In this document: positions 1-6,511 of the stretch, piece after piece
Position numbering within the stretch: the first letter of the stretch is position 1
Layout of the letters: each line of letters opens with the position of its first letter
NCBI GenBank assembly: GCA_900321595.1
Contig: ONWP01000003.1
Coordinates: 1 to 8,838, forward strand
DNA length: 8,838 nt
Reading direction: 5' to 3'
Source: an uncultured Eubacteriales bacterium
GTDB lineage: Bacteria; Bacillota; Clostridia; Oscillospirales; Acutalibacteraceae
The notes under the pieces: generated by a model
What the model was told of the DNA's origin: nothing
Seen by the model: only the letters and a program-made list of their open reading frames with translations
Database searches by the model: none
Translations under genes and position numbers: made by a program

Positions 1-20
1 CCCGGAGATACGCCCTGCCG

Positions 21-49
21 TTGACAAACGGCGCGTCCGATGCTATAAT
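21..49 (+). promoter_or_regulatory. Consensus sigma-A promoter with extended -10
   Basis: A perfect -35 box TTGACA (21-26) is separated by exactly 17 nt from a perfect -10 box TATAAT (44-49). A TG dinucleotide at 41-42 gives the extended -10 form (TGCTATAAT). Initiation is expected about 7 nt downstream, near 56, leaving a leader of about 120 nt before the permease gene. No other promoter of this quality is seen before 8723, so it probably drives the whole cluster. Full consensus at both boxes is uncommon in native promoters and suggests high basal strength unless the leader or a repressor restrains it. Confidence 0.88.
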
Positions 50-133
50 TTATGATCGATCCATTGTATAGTCAGATTATCCGGCCGGTTCATTTAACAG
101 AGCTTTAATTTCCCTGCCGGAGGGTAAAATTTG

Positions 134-164
134 TGTCAGCGCCGGGCCGCGGCGCCGACTGACA
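134..164 (+). promoter_or_regulatory. Leader hairpin abutting the first ribosome binding site
   Basis: TGTCA (134-138) pairs with TGACA (160-164), and GCGCC (139-143) pairs with GGCGC (151-155). This leaves a 7-nt loop and a 4-nt bulge (156-159). The stem is mostly G/C and ends on the first base of the AGAGG ribosome binding site (164-168). There is no following T-run, so it is not an intrinsic terminator. Its position suits an mRNA structure that affects ribosome access or 5' stability. No known riboswitch class was recognised. A smaller stem upstream, CCCT (112-115) with AGGG (121-124), lies in the same leader. Confidence 0.5.
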
Positions 165-168
165 GAGG
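164..168 (+). promoter_or_regulatory. Ribosome binding site deciding the permease start
   Basis: AGAGG lies 9 nt upstream of the TTG at 178 but directly abuts the other possible TTG at 169. The spacing favours 178. Against this, the residues encoded from 169 (MRALFRSF) look somewhat like the N-termini of TagG/TarG proteins, so 169 remains possible. An in-frame TGA at 160-162 excludes any start further upstream. Confidence 0.55.
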
Positions 169-177
169 TTGAGAGCA

Positions 178-984
178 TTGTTCAGATCCTTCGCAAATGT
201 GTGCGCCGAGCTGTGGGACAACAAGGTGCGCCTGTTCCGTCTGGCCTGGTATGAGCTGAAAAACCAGCACGGCGGTACCTTCTTCGGCTTCCTGTGGAAT
301 TTCCTGAATCCGGCGTTCCAGGTGCTGGTCTACTGGTTCGTGTTCGCCATCGGTCTGCGCCGGGGCAACGACATGAACGGCGTGCCCTATATCGTCTGGC
401 TGGTCATCGGCATCATCTGCTGGTACTATATGAATCAGGCCATGCTGGGCGCCGATCTGTCCGTCATCAACTTCGCGGACGTGCTCAAGCGCATGAAGTT
501 CCCCATGTCGGTGGTGCCCGCCAAGACCGTGGCGGCGAACCTCATCACGCATCTGTGCTCGATGGTCATCGTCTTTATCGTGCTGCTGGTCACCGGCACG
601 CCGGTCTCGCTGAGCGTCTGGCTCCTGCCGTACTATATCTTTGCCTCGACGGCGTTCATCCTGGGCTACGGCCTGATCGCGGCGACGATCAACGTGCTGT
701 TCCGGGATTTCCACAATTTTATGAATACGATCCTGCGCTTCCTGTTCTTCATCTCCCCGGTCATGTGGGAGCCGGCGAAGGACAGCCGTCTCCTGCAGCT
801 GCTCATGACCGTGAACCCCTTTGCCTATATCCTCAACGGCTACCGGAACACGATCCTGTACGGCTGGCAGTTCCGGGAGAATCTCGTTCCGGGACTGATC
901 TTCTGGGCGATCACCCTCACGATGCTGTTTGTGGGCTGCTCGCTCCTGCAGAAGTTCCGCTACCGGTTCATCGACACGCTGTAA
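178..984 (+). CDS. tagG: TagG-like wall polysaccharide ABC transporter permease
   Basis: Membrane subunit of an ABC-2 type exporter that moves undecaprenyl-linked wall polymer out of the cytoplasm together with the ATPase encoded next. The 268-residue length (271 from TTG 169) fits TagG/TarG (about 270). Counting from 169, hydrophobic segments lie near 43-62, 73-93, 124-142, 150-172, 185-200 and 241-261, giving the expected six spans. Family-typical stretches include WYELKNQ with FLWNFLNPAFQ before span 1, an FRDF motif (178-181), SPVMW (196-200) and NPFAY (216-220). These resemble TagG of Bacillus and TarG of Staphylococcus more than generic O-antigen Wzm permeases. The gene uses a rare TTG start, chosen because AGAGG lies 9 nt upstream. 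It is first in the operon, and 13 nt separate it from the ATPase gene. The exact glycan exported is not shown by the permease itself. Confidence 0.9.
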   Translation: MFRSFANVCAELWDNKVRLFRLAWYELKNQHGGTFFGFLWNFLNPAFQVLVYWFVFAIGLRRGNDMNGVPYIVWLVIGIICWYYMNQAMLGADLSVINFADVLKRMKFPMSVVPAKTVAANLITHLCSMVIVFIVLLVTGTPVSLSVWLLPYYIFASTAFILGYGLIAATINVLFRDFHNFMNTILRFLFFISPVMWEPAKDSRLLQLLMTVNPFAYILNGYRNTILYGWQFRENLVPGLIFWAITLTMLFVGCSLLQKFRYRFIDTL

Positions 985-997
985 GGGAGGGACGCAT

Positions 998-1804
998 ATG
1001 TCGCTGGAAAAGACGCCGGCTGTGATCTGCAGCCACATCGTCAAGGATTATACGCTGTACTCGTCCTTCGGGGAGAAGCTGCGCGGCCTGATCCTCAAGG
1101 AGACCCGCGTGAAGACCTTCCGGGCGCTCGACGACCTGAGCGTGACCTTCAACCGGGGCGAGTGCGTCGGTCTCGTGGGGCTCAACGGCAGCGGCAAATC
1201 GACGCTGGCGAGCATCATCACGGGCATTACGGCGCCCACCGGCGGCACCGTGGACGTGCGCGGCGAGGTCAGCATGCTGGCGGCCTCGAGCGGGATGCGC
1301 TCGCAGCTCTCCGGCGTTGACAACATCCGCTTCAAATGCCTGCTCATGGGCTACAGCCGGGAGCAGATCAGACAGATCGAAAAGGACATCATCGAATTCG
1401 CCGACATCGGCATCCACATCGACCAGCCGGTGAAGACCTACTCCAGCGGCATGCGCTCGCGGCTGGGCTTCGCCATCGCGGTGCACATCGACCCGGATAT
1501 CCTCATCATCGACGAGGCGCTCAGCGTGGGCGATTCCTCCTTTACGGACAAGTGTCTGGAGAAGGTCGACGAATTCCGGCAGGCGGGCAAGACGATCGTG
1601 TTTGTCAGCCACGCCATCACCACCATGACCACGTTCTGCGACCGGGTCGTCTGGATCAATCAGGGCAGATTCGTCGGCGAGGGCGCGCCCGATCAGATCG
1701 TCAAGGCCTACGGCGGCTTCGCCCGGGAGTACAACGGCATGACCAACGAGCAGCGGGCGGCGTTCGTCCCGGTGCTCGCGGATTACCAGCAGCGCTACTG
1801 CTGA
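998..1804 (+). CDS. tagH: TagH-like wall polysaccharide ABC transporter ATPase
   Basis: Cytoplasmic ATP-hydrolysing subunit that powers export through the TagG-like permease. The 268-residue protein has Walker A GLNGSGKST (61-69), a degenerate ABC signature YSSGMRSRLGFA (148-159), Walker B ILIIDEALSVGD (168-179) and the switch histidine in VFVSHA (H205). SSGM in place of the usual LSGGQ, and the string FADIGIHIDQPVKTYSSGM, are hallmarks of the TagH/Wzt group. The length matches S. aureus TarH. It lacks the long C-terminal extension of B. subtilis TagH and the carbohydrate-recognising C-terminal domain of O9a-type Wzt, so export is unlikely to depend on recognising a modified chain end. The ATG has a strong site AGGGAGG 7 nt upstream. 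Another polymer-export role cannot be excluded, but the teichoic-acid-type subfamily looks secure. Confidence 0.93.
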   Translation: MSLEKTPAVICSHIVKDYTLYSSFGEKLRGLILKETRVKTFRALDDLSVTFNRGECVGLVGLNGSGKSTLASIITGITAPTGGTVDVRGEVSMLAASSGMRSQLSGVDNIRFKCLLMGYSREQIRQIEKDIIEFADIGIHIDQPVKTYSSGMRSRLGFAIAVHIDPDILIIDEALSVGDSSFTDKCLEKVDEFRQAGKTIVFVSHAITTMTTFCDRVVWINQGRFVGEGAPDQIVKAYGGFAREYNGMTNEQRAAFVPVLADYQQRYC

Positions 1805-1818
1805 AAAAGAGGGAAACT

Positions 1819-2064
1819 ATGGAAACGGACAGAGACGCGCTTCTCGCGGAGCTGATCGCCTGCCGGGAGACGCTCGCGCAGGCCGAGCAGGCGCTGACGC
1901 AGGCCAGGAAGGACGCCCGGCGCACGCAGGTGCAGCTGGACGCGCTGAAGACGGAAAACGAGGAATTCAAGCATAAATTCGCCCGGATCGAGAATTCTCT
2001 GCCGGGCAGCGTCGCGCTGAAGGCGTACCGGGCGCTGCGGGAATTCAAGCGGCGGCACGCCTGA
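1819..2064 (+). CDS. Small coiled-coil protein of the export operon
   Basis: This is an 81-residue, highly charged protein between the exporter ATPase and the glycosyltransferase. Residues 1-58 form a long predicted helix with heptad-like spacing of Leu/Ala (LLAEL, ETLAQAEQALTQA, LDALKTENEEF), so a coiled coil is likely. The tail ENSLPGSVALKAYRALREFKRRHA is basic. It recalls the segment that often links coiled coils to glycosyltransferase domains in polysaccharide enzymes (family form roughly S-x-x-x-K/T-x-x-R-x-L-R). The ATG has GAGGG about 5 nt upstream. The gene starts 14 nt after the ATPase gene and ends 11 nt before the next one, so it is clearly part of the operon. There is no signal peptide or membrane span. 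It may act as an adaptor or oligomerisation piece for the glycosyltransferase or TagGH; that is inference. It has no recognised family name. Confidence 0.75.
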   Translation: METDRDALLAELIACRETLAQAEQALTQARKDARRTQVQLDALKTENEEFKHKFARIENSLPGSVALKAYRALREFKRRHA

Positions 2065-2075
2065 CGGGGGAGCAC

Positions 2076-5000
2076 ATGAATACGAGAGCATTGGACGAGG
2101 CCTTGCTGGCCGTGCGGCAGCGCCGTCAGGCGCTGGAGACGCTTCTGGCGGAATCGGGCGTGACCTTCGACGAGCAGGCGTCGGAGCGGACATATTTTCA
2201 TACGGAATGCCGCCGGCTGAAGGAGTTGAAGGTCGCCGCGATCATGGACGGCTTCACGCTGGGCAATTTCCGCACGGAGTGCGACCTCCTCGAGCTGGAG
2301 GGGGACAAGTGGCAGGCGCAGATCGACGCGTTTTGCCCCGATCTGCTGTTTGTCGAATCCGCCTGGAACGGCAAAAACAACAGCTGGTACAAGAAGATCG
2401 CCAACGGCTCGAAGGATCTGCTGGAGCTGACCGAATACTGCCGGGGACGGGGCGTTCCCGTGGTCTTCTGGAACAAGGAGGACCCCGTCTATACGGACGT
2501 GTTCATGTCCGCGGCGTCCTGCGCGGATTACGTCTTCACCACTGATTTTGACTGCATCGAGCGCTACAAGCGGACGCTGCGCCACGACAACGTGTACTTC
2601 CTGCACTTCGGCGCGCAGCCGCTGATCCACGAGCCGACCGAGATCCACGACCGCAAGGATCAGTTCTGCTTCGCGGGCGCCTATTATCACCGCTACCGGG
2701 ACCGCTGCCGCGTCTTCGACGACTTCGCGCGCGTCATCCGGCAGGGGAAGGGGCTGGAGATCTACGACCGGAACCTGGGCTCCGCCAGACCGGAGCATGC
2801 GTTCCCGTCTCAGTATAAAAACGAGATCGTCGGCACGCTCAAGCCCGACGACATCCACATTGCCTACAAAGGCTACAACTACAATATCAATATGAACTCC
2901 GTCGGGCAGAGCCAGACCATGTTCGCGCGCCGCGTCTTCGAGCTGCTGGCGTCGAATACGGTCTGCGTGGGCAACTACGCCCGCGGCTGCCGGGATCTCT
3001 TCGGCGACCTGACGATCTGCACCGACAGCGCCGACCGGATGCGGGCCATGCTCGACGCGTACTGCGGGGATGAAAACGACTACCGGCGGTACCGGCTGCT
3101 GGGCCTTCGGAAGGTCCTGCGCGAACACCTGTGCGAGGATCGCCTCGGCAGGATCGCGCAGCTCGTCTTCGGCGTCGATATGCGCCGGGCGCTGCCGCGC
3201 GTGACGATCCTCTCGGACGCGAAAACGCAGGCGGAAAAGGACGCCGTCCGGGCGAATTTCGACCGGCAGACCTACGAAAACAAATCGCTCGTCTTCTTCG
3301 ACGGGACGGACGTGACGATCCCGGCGGACGAGCTGGTCGGCGTGATGACGGCGGACGATTTCTACGGCGAAAGCTATCTGACGGATCTGGCGCTGCTGAC
3401 GCGCTGCCGCCCGGAGCGGGGCTTCGGCAAAAACGCGTACTTCACGCCGGAGGCGGGACCCGACCGGAGTCTGCCGTACCGGCCCTGCCGGACGCTCGAT
3501 CCGCGGCGCAGCCTGTTCTTCGGCGACGCCGTGCGCGCGGACGCCTCCTTCGTCGCCGGAGAGACAGCGCGGGGGGATTTCTACTGCGCGGATGAATTCA
3601 ACTACTGCATGGGCGGCGACAACGGCGCCTGTCACGATCTTTACGTGCCCGATCAGGGCGTCGACCCGGCGCGCATCGACGCGCTCGGCGCGCGCATCCG
3701 CAGCGAGGAGCTGTCGGACGACGTGCTGCGCCTCACGCCGCAGGAGCTGATGGGCATGGTCGCCGGCCGTCTTTCCGGCGTGGACGTGCGTCTGGAGGGC
3801 TGCCGCCTGCTGGTGACGAGCAAGCGCAGACCCGGCAAGCCGGTCTACATCATATTCAGAAGGAAATTCCTGCCGACGGAATTTTTCGCGTCGGATCAGG
3901 TCTCGGTGCTGTTCGCCGGCTCCGGCGAGCTGGACGTGGAGCACCACGTCAGCTTTTACGACGGCGCGATGAAGAAGCTGGACGAGGCCGCGGCGGCCGG
4001 CGCGAACGCCGTAACGGCCGCGCTGCCCGCCGGGACGAAGTTCATCACCCTGTCGATCCGGGTCAACGGGCCCGGTTCGTGGGAGTATACCGGCGTGACC
4101 GCCGGCAAAGGCGTGGACAGCGACGTCGTGCCGTTCCTGTCCCGCTCCGGGACGCTGGTGCTGGCCGATCACTACCCCGCCTACGACGATCTGTACCGGT
4201 ATATGTTCGTCCACAAGCGGCTGCAGCGGTATAAGGCGCATGGCCTGCTGACGGATATGCTGTCGGTCAATATGTACGCGCAGAGCCGTTACCGGGAGTT
4301 CGAGGGCATCGACGTGACCGAGGGGAACGCGCGCCGTCTGGAAAGCGTGCTGGAAAACGGCGACTGCGGCACGGTCTGCGTCCACTTCCTGAACCGGTAT
4401 CTCTGGTCGGTGCTGAAGAATCATCTGGACGATGTGCGGCTCGTCATCTGGAGCCACGGCAGCGACATCCAGCCCTGGGAGCGGCGCAAATTCAACTACA
4501 AGACCGCGGAGGAGATCGCCGAGGCGAAGCGGGCGAGCGACGAGCGCATGTCGCTGTGGCGCGAGGTCTTCGAGGCGGCGGAAACGCATGATATCAAGCT
4601 CGTTTTCGTGAGCGAATGGTTCCGCAGTCAGGTGGAGGAGGACTACGGCGTCGACCTGAAAAAGATCAGCCGCGTGATCCACAACTGCATCGATTCGCGG
4701 ATGTTTACATATGAAAAGAAGGATCCCGCGCAGCGGTTCCGCGTCATGTCCGTCAAATCGTTCAGCTCTCTGGTCTACGCCAACGATCTGACGCAGGAGG
4801 CGATCTGCCTGCTGAGCGAGGCGCCGGAATTCCGGCAGATGGAATTCGATCTCTACGGCGACGGCCCGCGGTTCGAGCAGGATACGGCGAAGCTGAAGAA
4901 GTTCGCGAACGTGCGCCTGCACAGGGGCTTCCTGACCCAGGCGGAGATCGCGGCGGCGCACAAGACCCACGGGATCTATATCGGCACGACCCGCATGGAC

Positions 5001-5279
5001 ACGCAGGGCGTCTCCCGGGACGAGGCGATGTGCTCCGGTCTGGTGCCGGTGGCGAACCGGGTCGCCGCGATCCCGGAGTTTACGGACGAGGACTGCTGCA
5101 TGCTCTGCCCGCCGGAGGACGCGCGCGCCGTGGCGGACGCGATCCTGGCGCTGGCGCGTGATCCGGAACGCTTCTGCCGCATGAGTGAGAACGCCGCAGC
5201 GCGCGTGCGCCGGCAGTGCGGCGAGGCGCAGACGATCGAACGTGAGATCGCCCTGATCTCGGGCGAAGACTATAAATGA
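2076..5279 (+). CDS. Multi-domain glycosyltransferase (CgeB-like + GT2-like + GT4)
   Basis: A 1067-residue cytoplasmic enzyme that appears to combine several sugar-transfer modules. Residues 1-50 form a charged helical start. Residues about 50-365 look like a CgeB/DUF3880-type GT-B enzyme (KVAAIMDGF, VVFWNKEDP, YVFTTD, then FCFAGAYYHRY and a GQSQTMFARRVFELLASNT block near 277-295). Residues about 372-540 resemble a shortened GT2-like domain (TILSDAKTQ, NFDRQTYENKSLV, a DD pair in VGVMTADDFYG at 421-431, FGKNAYF, and ADEFNY at 505-510). Residues about 565-680 look like a beta-sandwich, possibly sugar-binding. Residues about 690-1060 form a GT4 GT-B domain (IWSHGSDIQPW, VFVSEWFRSQV, VIHNCIDSRMF, FDLYGDGP, DEAMCSG). 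In the GT4 E-x7-E motif the first Glu appears to be Asp (D975, E983). The ATG follows GGGGGAG. Donor and acceptor sugars cannot be read from the sequence. It probably assembles or decorates the exported glycan. Confidence 0.85.
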   Translation: MNTRALDEALLAVRQRRQALETLLAESGVTFDEQASERTYFHTECRRLKELKVAAIMDGFTLGNFRTECDLLELEGDKWQAQIDAFCPDLLFVESAWNGKNNSWYKKIANGSKDLLELTEYCRGRGVPVVFWNKEDPVYTDVFMSAASCADYVFTTDFDCIERYKRTLRHDNVYFLHFGAQPLIHEPTEIHDRKDQFCFAGAYYHRYRDRCRVFDDFARVIRQGKGLEIYDRNLGSARPEHAFPSQYKNEIVGTLKPDDIHIAYKGYNYNINMNSVGQSQTMFARRVFELLASNTVCVGNYARGCRDLFGDLTICTDSADRMRAMLDAYCGDENDYRRYRLLGLRKVLREHLCEDRLGRIAQLVFGVDMRRALPRVTILSDAKTQAEKDAVRANFDRQTYENKSLVFFDGTDVTIPADELVGVMTADDFYGESYLTDLALLTRCRPERGFGKNAYFTPEAGPDRSLPYRPCRTLDPRRSLFFGDAVRADASFVAGETARGDFYCADEFNYCMGGDNGACHDLYVPDQGVDPARIDALGARIRSEELSDDVLRLTPQELMGMVAGRLSGVDVRLEGCRLLVTSKRRPGKPVYIIFRRKFLPTEFFASDQVSVLFAGSGELDVEHHVSFYDGAMKKLDEAAAAGANAVTAALPAGTKFITLSIRVNGPGSWEYTGVTAGKGVDSDVVPFLSRSGTLVLADHYPAYDDLYRYMFVHKRLQRYKAHGLLTDMLSVNMYAQSRYREFEGIDVTEGNARRLESVLENGDCGTVCVHFLNRYLWSVLKNHLDDVRLVIWSHGSDIQPWERRKFNYKTAEEIAEAKRASDERMSLWREVFEAAETHDIKLVFVSEWFRSQVEEDYGVDLKKISRVIHNCIDSRMFTYEKKDPAQRFRVMSVKSFSSLVYANDLTQEAICLLSEAPEFRQMEFDLYGDGPRFEQDTAKLKKFANVRLHRGFLTQAEIAAAHKTHGIYIGTTRMDTQGVSRDEAMCSGLVPVANRVAAIPEFTDEDCCMLCPPEDARAVADAILALARDPERFCRMSENAAARVRRQCGEAQTIEREIALISGEDYK

Positions 5280-5290
5280 GGTGATTTGAC

Positions 5291-6511
5291 ATGATCAATG
5301 TGATCGGACTCGGATATATCGGACTGCCGACGGCGCTGATGTTCGCGTCGCACGGCGTGGAGGTCGTGGGGACGGATATCAGCGAACCGCTGGTCGCCAC
5401 GCTGAACGCCGGGAAGACGACCTTCGAGGAGAAGGGACTTGACGAGCTGTTCGCGGCGGCGGTCGCGAAGAACATCCGTTTTACGACGGAATACATGCCC
5501 ACGGATACCTATATCATCGCCGTGGCGACGCCCTACGACACGGACAGCAAACGGGTGGACGCGTCCTATGTGCAGGCGGCTGTGCGCAATGTGCTGGCCG
5601 TCGCGCCGAAGGGCGCGGTGGTCGTCATCGAATCCACCGTGAGCCCGGGCACCATCGACCGGTACGTGCGCCCCATCCTGGCGGAGGCCGGTCTGACCGC
5701 GGGCGAGGACGTGCATCTGGTTCACGCGCCGGAGCGCATCATCCCCGGCAATATGGTCTATGAGCTGGAGCACAACGCCCGCACCATCGGCGCGGACGAT
5801 CCGCAGATCGGACAGCGCGTCCGGGCGCTCTACGCCTCCTTCTGCCTCGGCGACATCGAGGTGACGGATATCCGCACCGCCGAGATGACCAAGGTCGTCG
5901 AGAACACGTTCCGCGACATCAAGATCGCCTACGCCAACGAGCTGGCGAAGATCTGCCGCCGGGACAATATGGACGTGTACGAGATCATCCGCATCGCGAA
6001 CAAGCATCCCCGCGTGAATATCCTGACCCCCGGCCCCGGCGTCGGCGGGCACTGCATCAGCGTGGATCCGTGGTTCCTCGTGGGCGACTATCCGAGCCTT
6101 GCGAACCTGATCAAGCAGGCGCGGCTCGTCAACGACTCCATGCCGGACTTCGTGCTGGAGCGCGTCAGCGACGTCATGGCGGAAAACGGCCTGACGGACG
6201 TCTCCCGGGTGGGCCTTTACGGCCTGACGTACAAGGAGGATGTGGACGACGTGCGCGAAAGCCCGACGCTGCAGCTGCTGGACAGCATGCGGCGGCATCT
6301 GGCGTGCGGCGTGCAGGTTTACGATCCCTTCGTCACGCGCGACATCGTCGCGAATCAGCACCATGATCTGGACGCGTTTCTGAACGCCTGCGATCTGGTG
6401 GTCGTCATGGTCGGCCACAGCCAGCTGCGGCAGCATCCGGAGCTTCTGGCGGGCAAGATCGTGCTCGACACCCGCAACATCTGCCGCGGCAGCGGCGTTT
6501 ACCGCCTGTGA
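5291..6511 (+). CDS. wecC: Nucleotide-sugar dehydrogenase, likely UDP-ManNAc dehydrogenase
   Basis: This NAD-dependent enzyme oxidises the C6 hydroxyl of a UDP-sugar to a carboxylate in two steps, most likely turning UDP-ManNAc into UDP-ManNAcA. The 406-residue length fits the UDP-glucose/GDP-mannose dehydrogenase family. Visible features are the N-terminal NAD fold GLGYIG (6-11), IESTVSPGT (113-121), HAPERIIPGN (145-154), the helix with catalytic Lys in AEMTKVVENTF (K201), and GPGVGGHCISVDPWFL (248-263) with catalytic Cys255. LVNDSMP (279-285) and YKEDVDDVRESP (314-325) follow. ERIIPG, VDPWF and VNDSMP favour WecC-type over UDP-glucose dehydrogenase (Ugd/TuaD); the substrate remains a prediction. 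No matching UDP-GlcNAc 2-epimerase lies in the window. The ATG follows GAGGTGA, 11 nt after the previous stop. Confidence 0.92.
   Translation: MINVIGLGYIGLPTALMFASHGVEVVGTDISEPLVATLNAGKTTFEEKGLDELFAAAVAKNIRFTTEYMPTDTYIIAVATPYDTDSKRVDASYVQAAVRNVLAVAPKGAVVVIESTVSPGTIDRYVRPILAEAGLTAGEDVHLVHAPERIIPGNMVYELEHNARTIGADDPQIGQRVRALYASFCLGDIEVTDIRTAEMTKVVENTFRDIKIAYANELAKICRRDNMDVYEIIRIANKHPRVNILTPGPGVGGHCISVDPWFLVGDYPSLANLIKQARLVNDSMPDFVLERVSDVMAENGLTDVSRVGLYGLTYKEDVDDVRESPTLQLLDSMRRHLACGVQVYDPFVTRDIVANQHHDLDAFLNACDLVVVMVGHSQLRQHPELLAGKIVLDTRNICRGSGVYRL

Noticed and set aside
136..1044. Long minus-strand open frame opposite the permease gene
   Set aside because: It has a biased His/Asp/Glu/Gln/Arg composition and no motif, while the + strand encodes a clear TagG-like protein.
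1701..4970. Open frame of over 1000 codons on the minus strand opposite the glycosyltransferase
   Set aside because: It mirrors the GC-rich codon use of the + strand genes, has a low-complexity Arg/Ala/Val/His/Asp composition with no recognisable domain, and spans gene boundaries.
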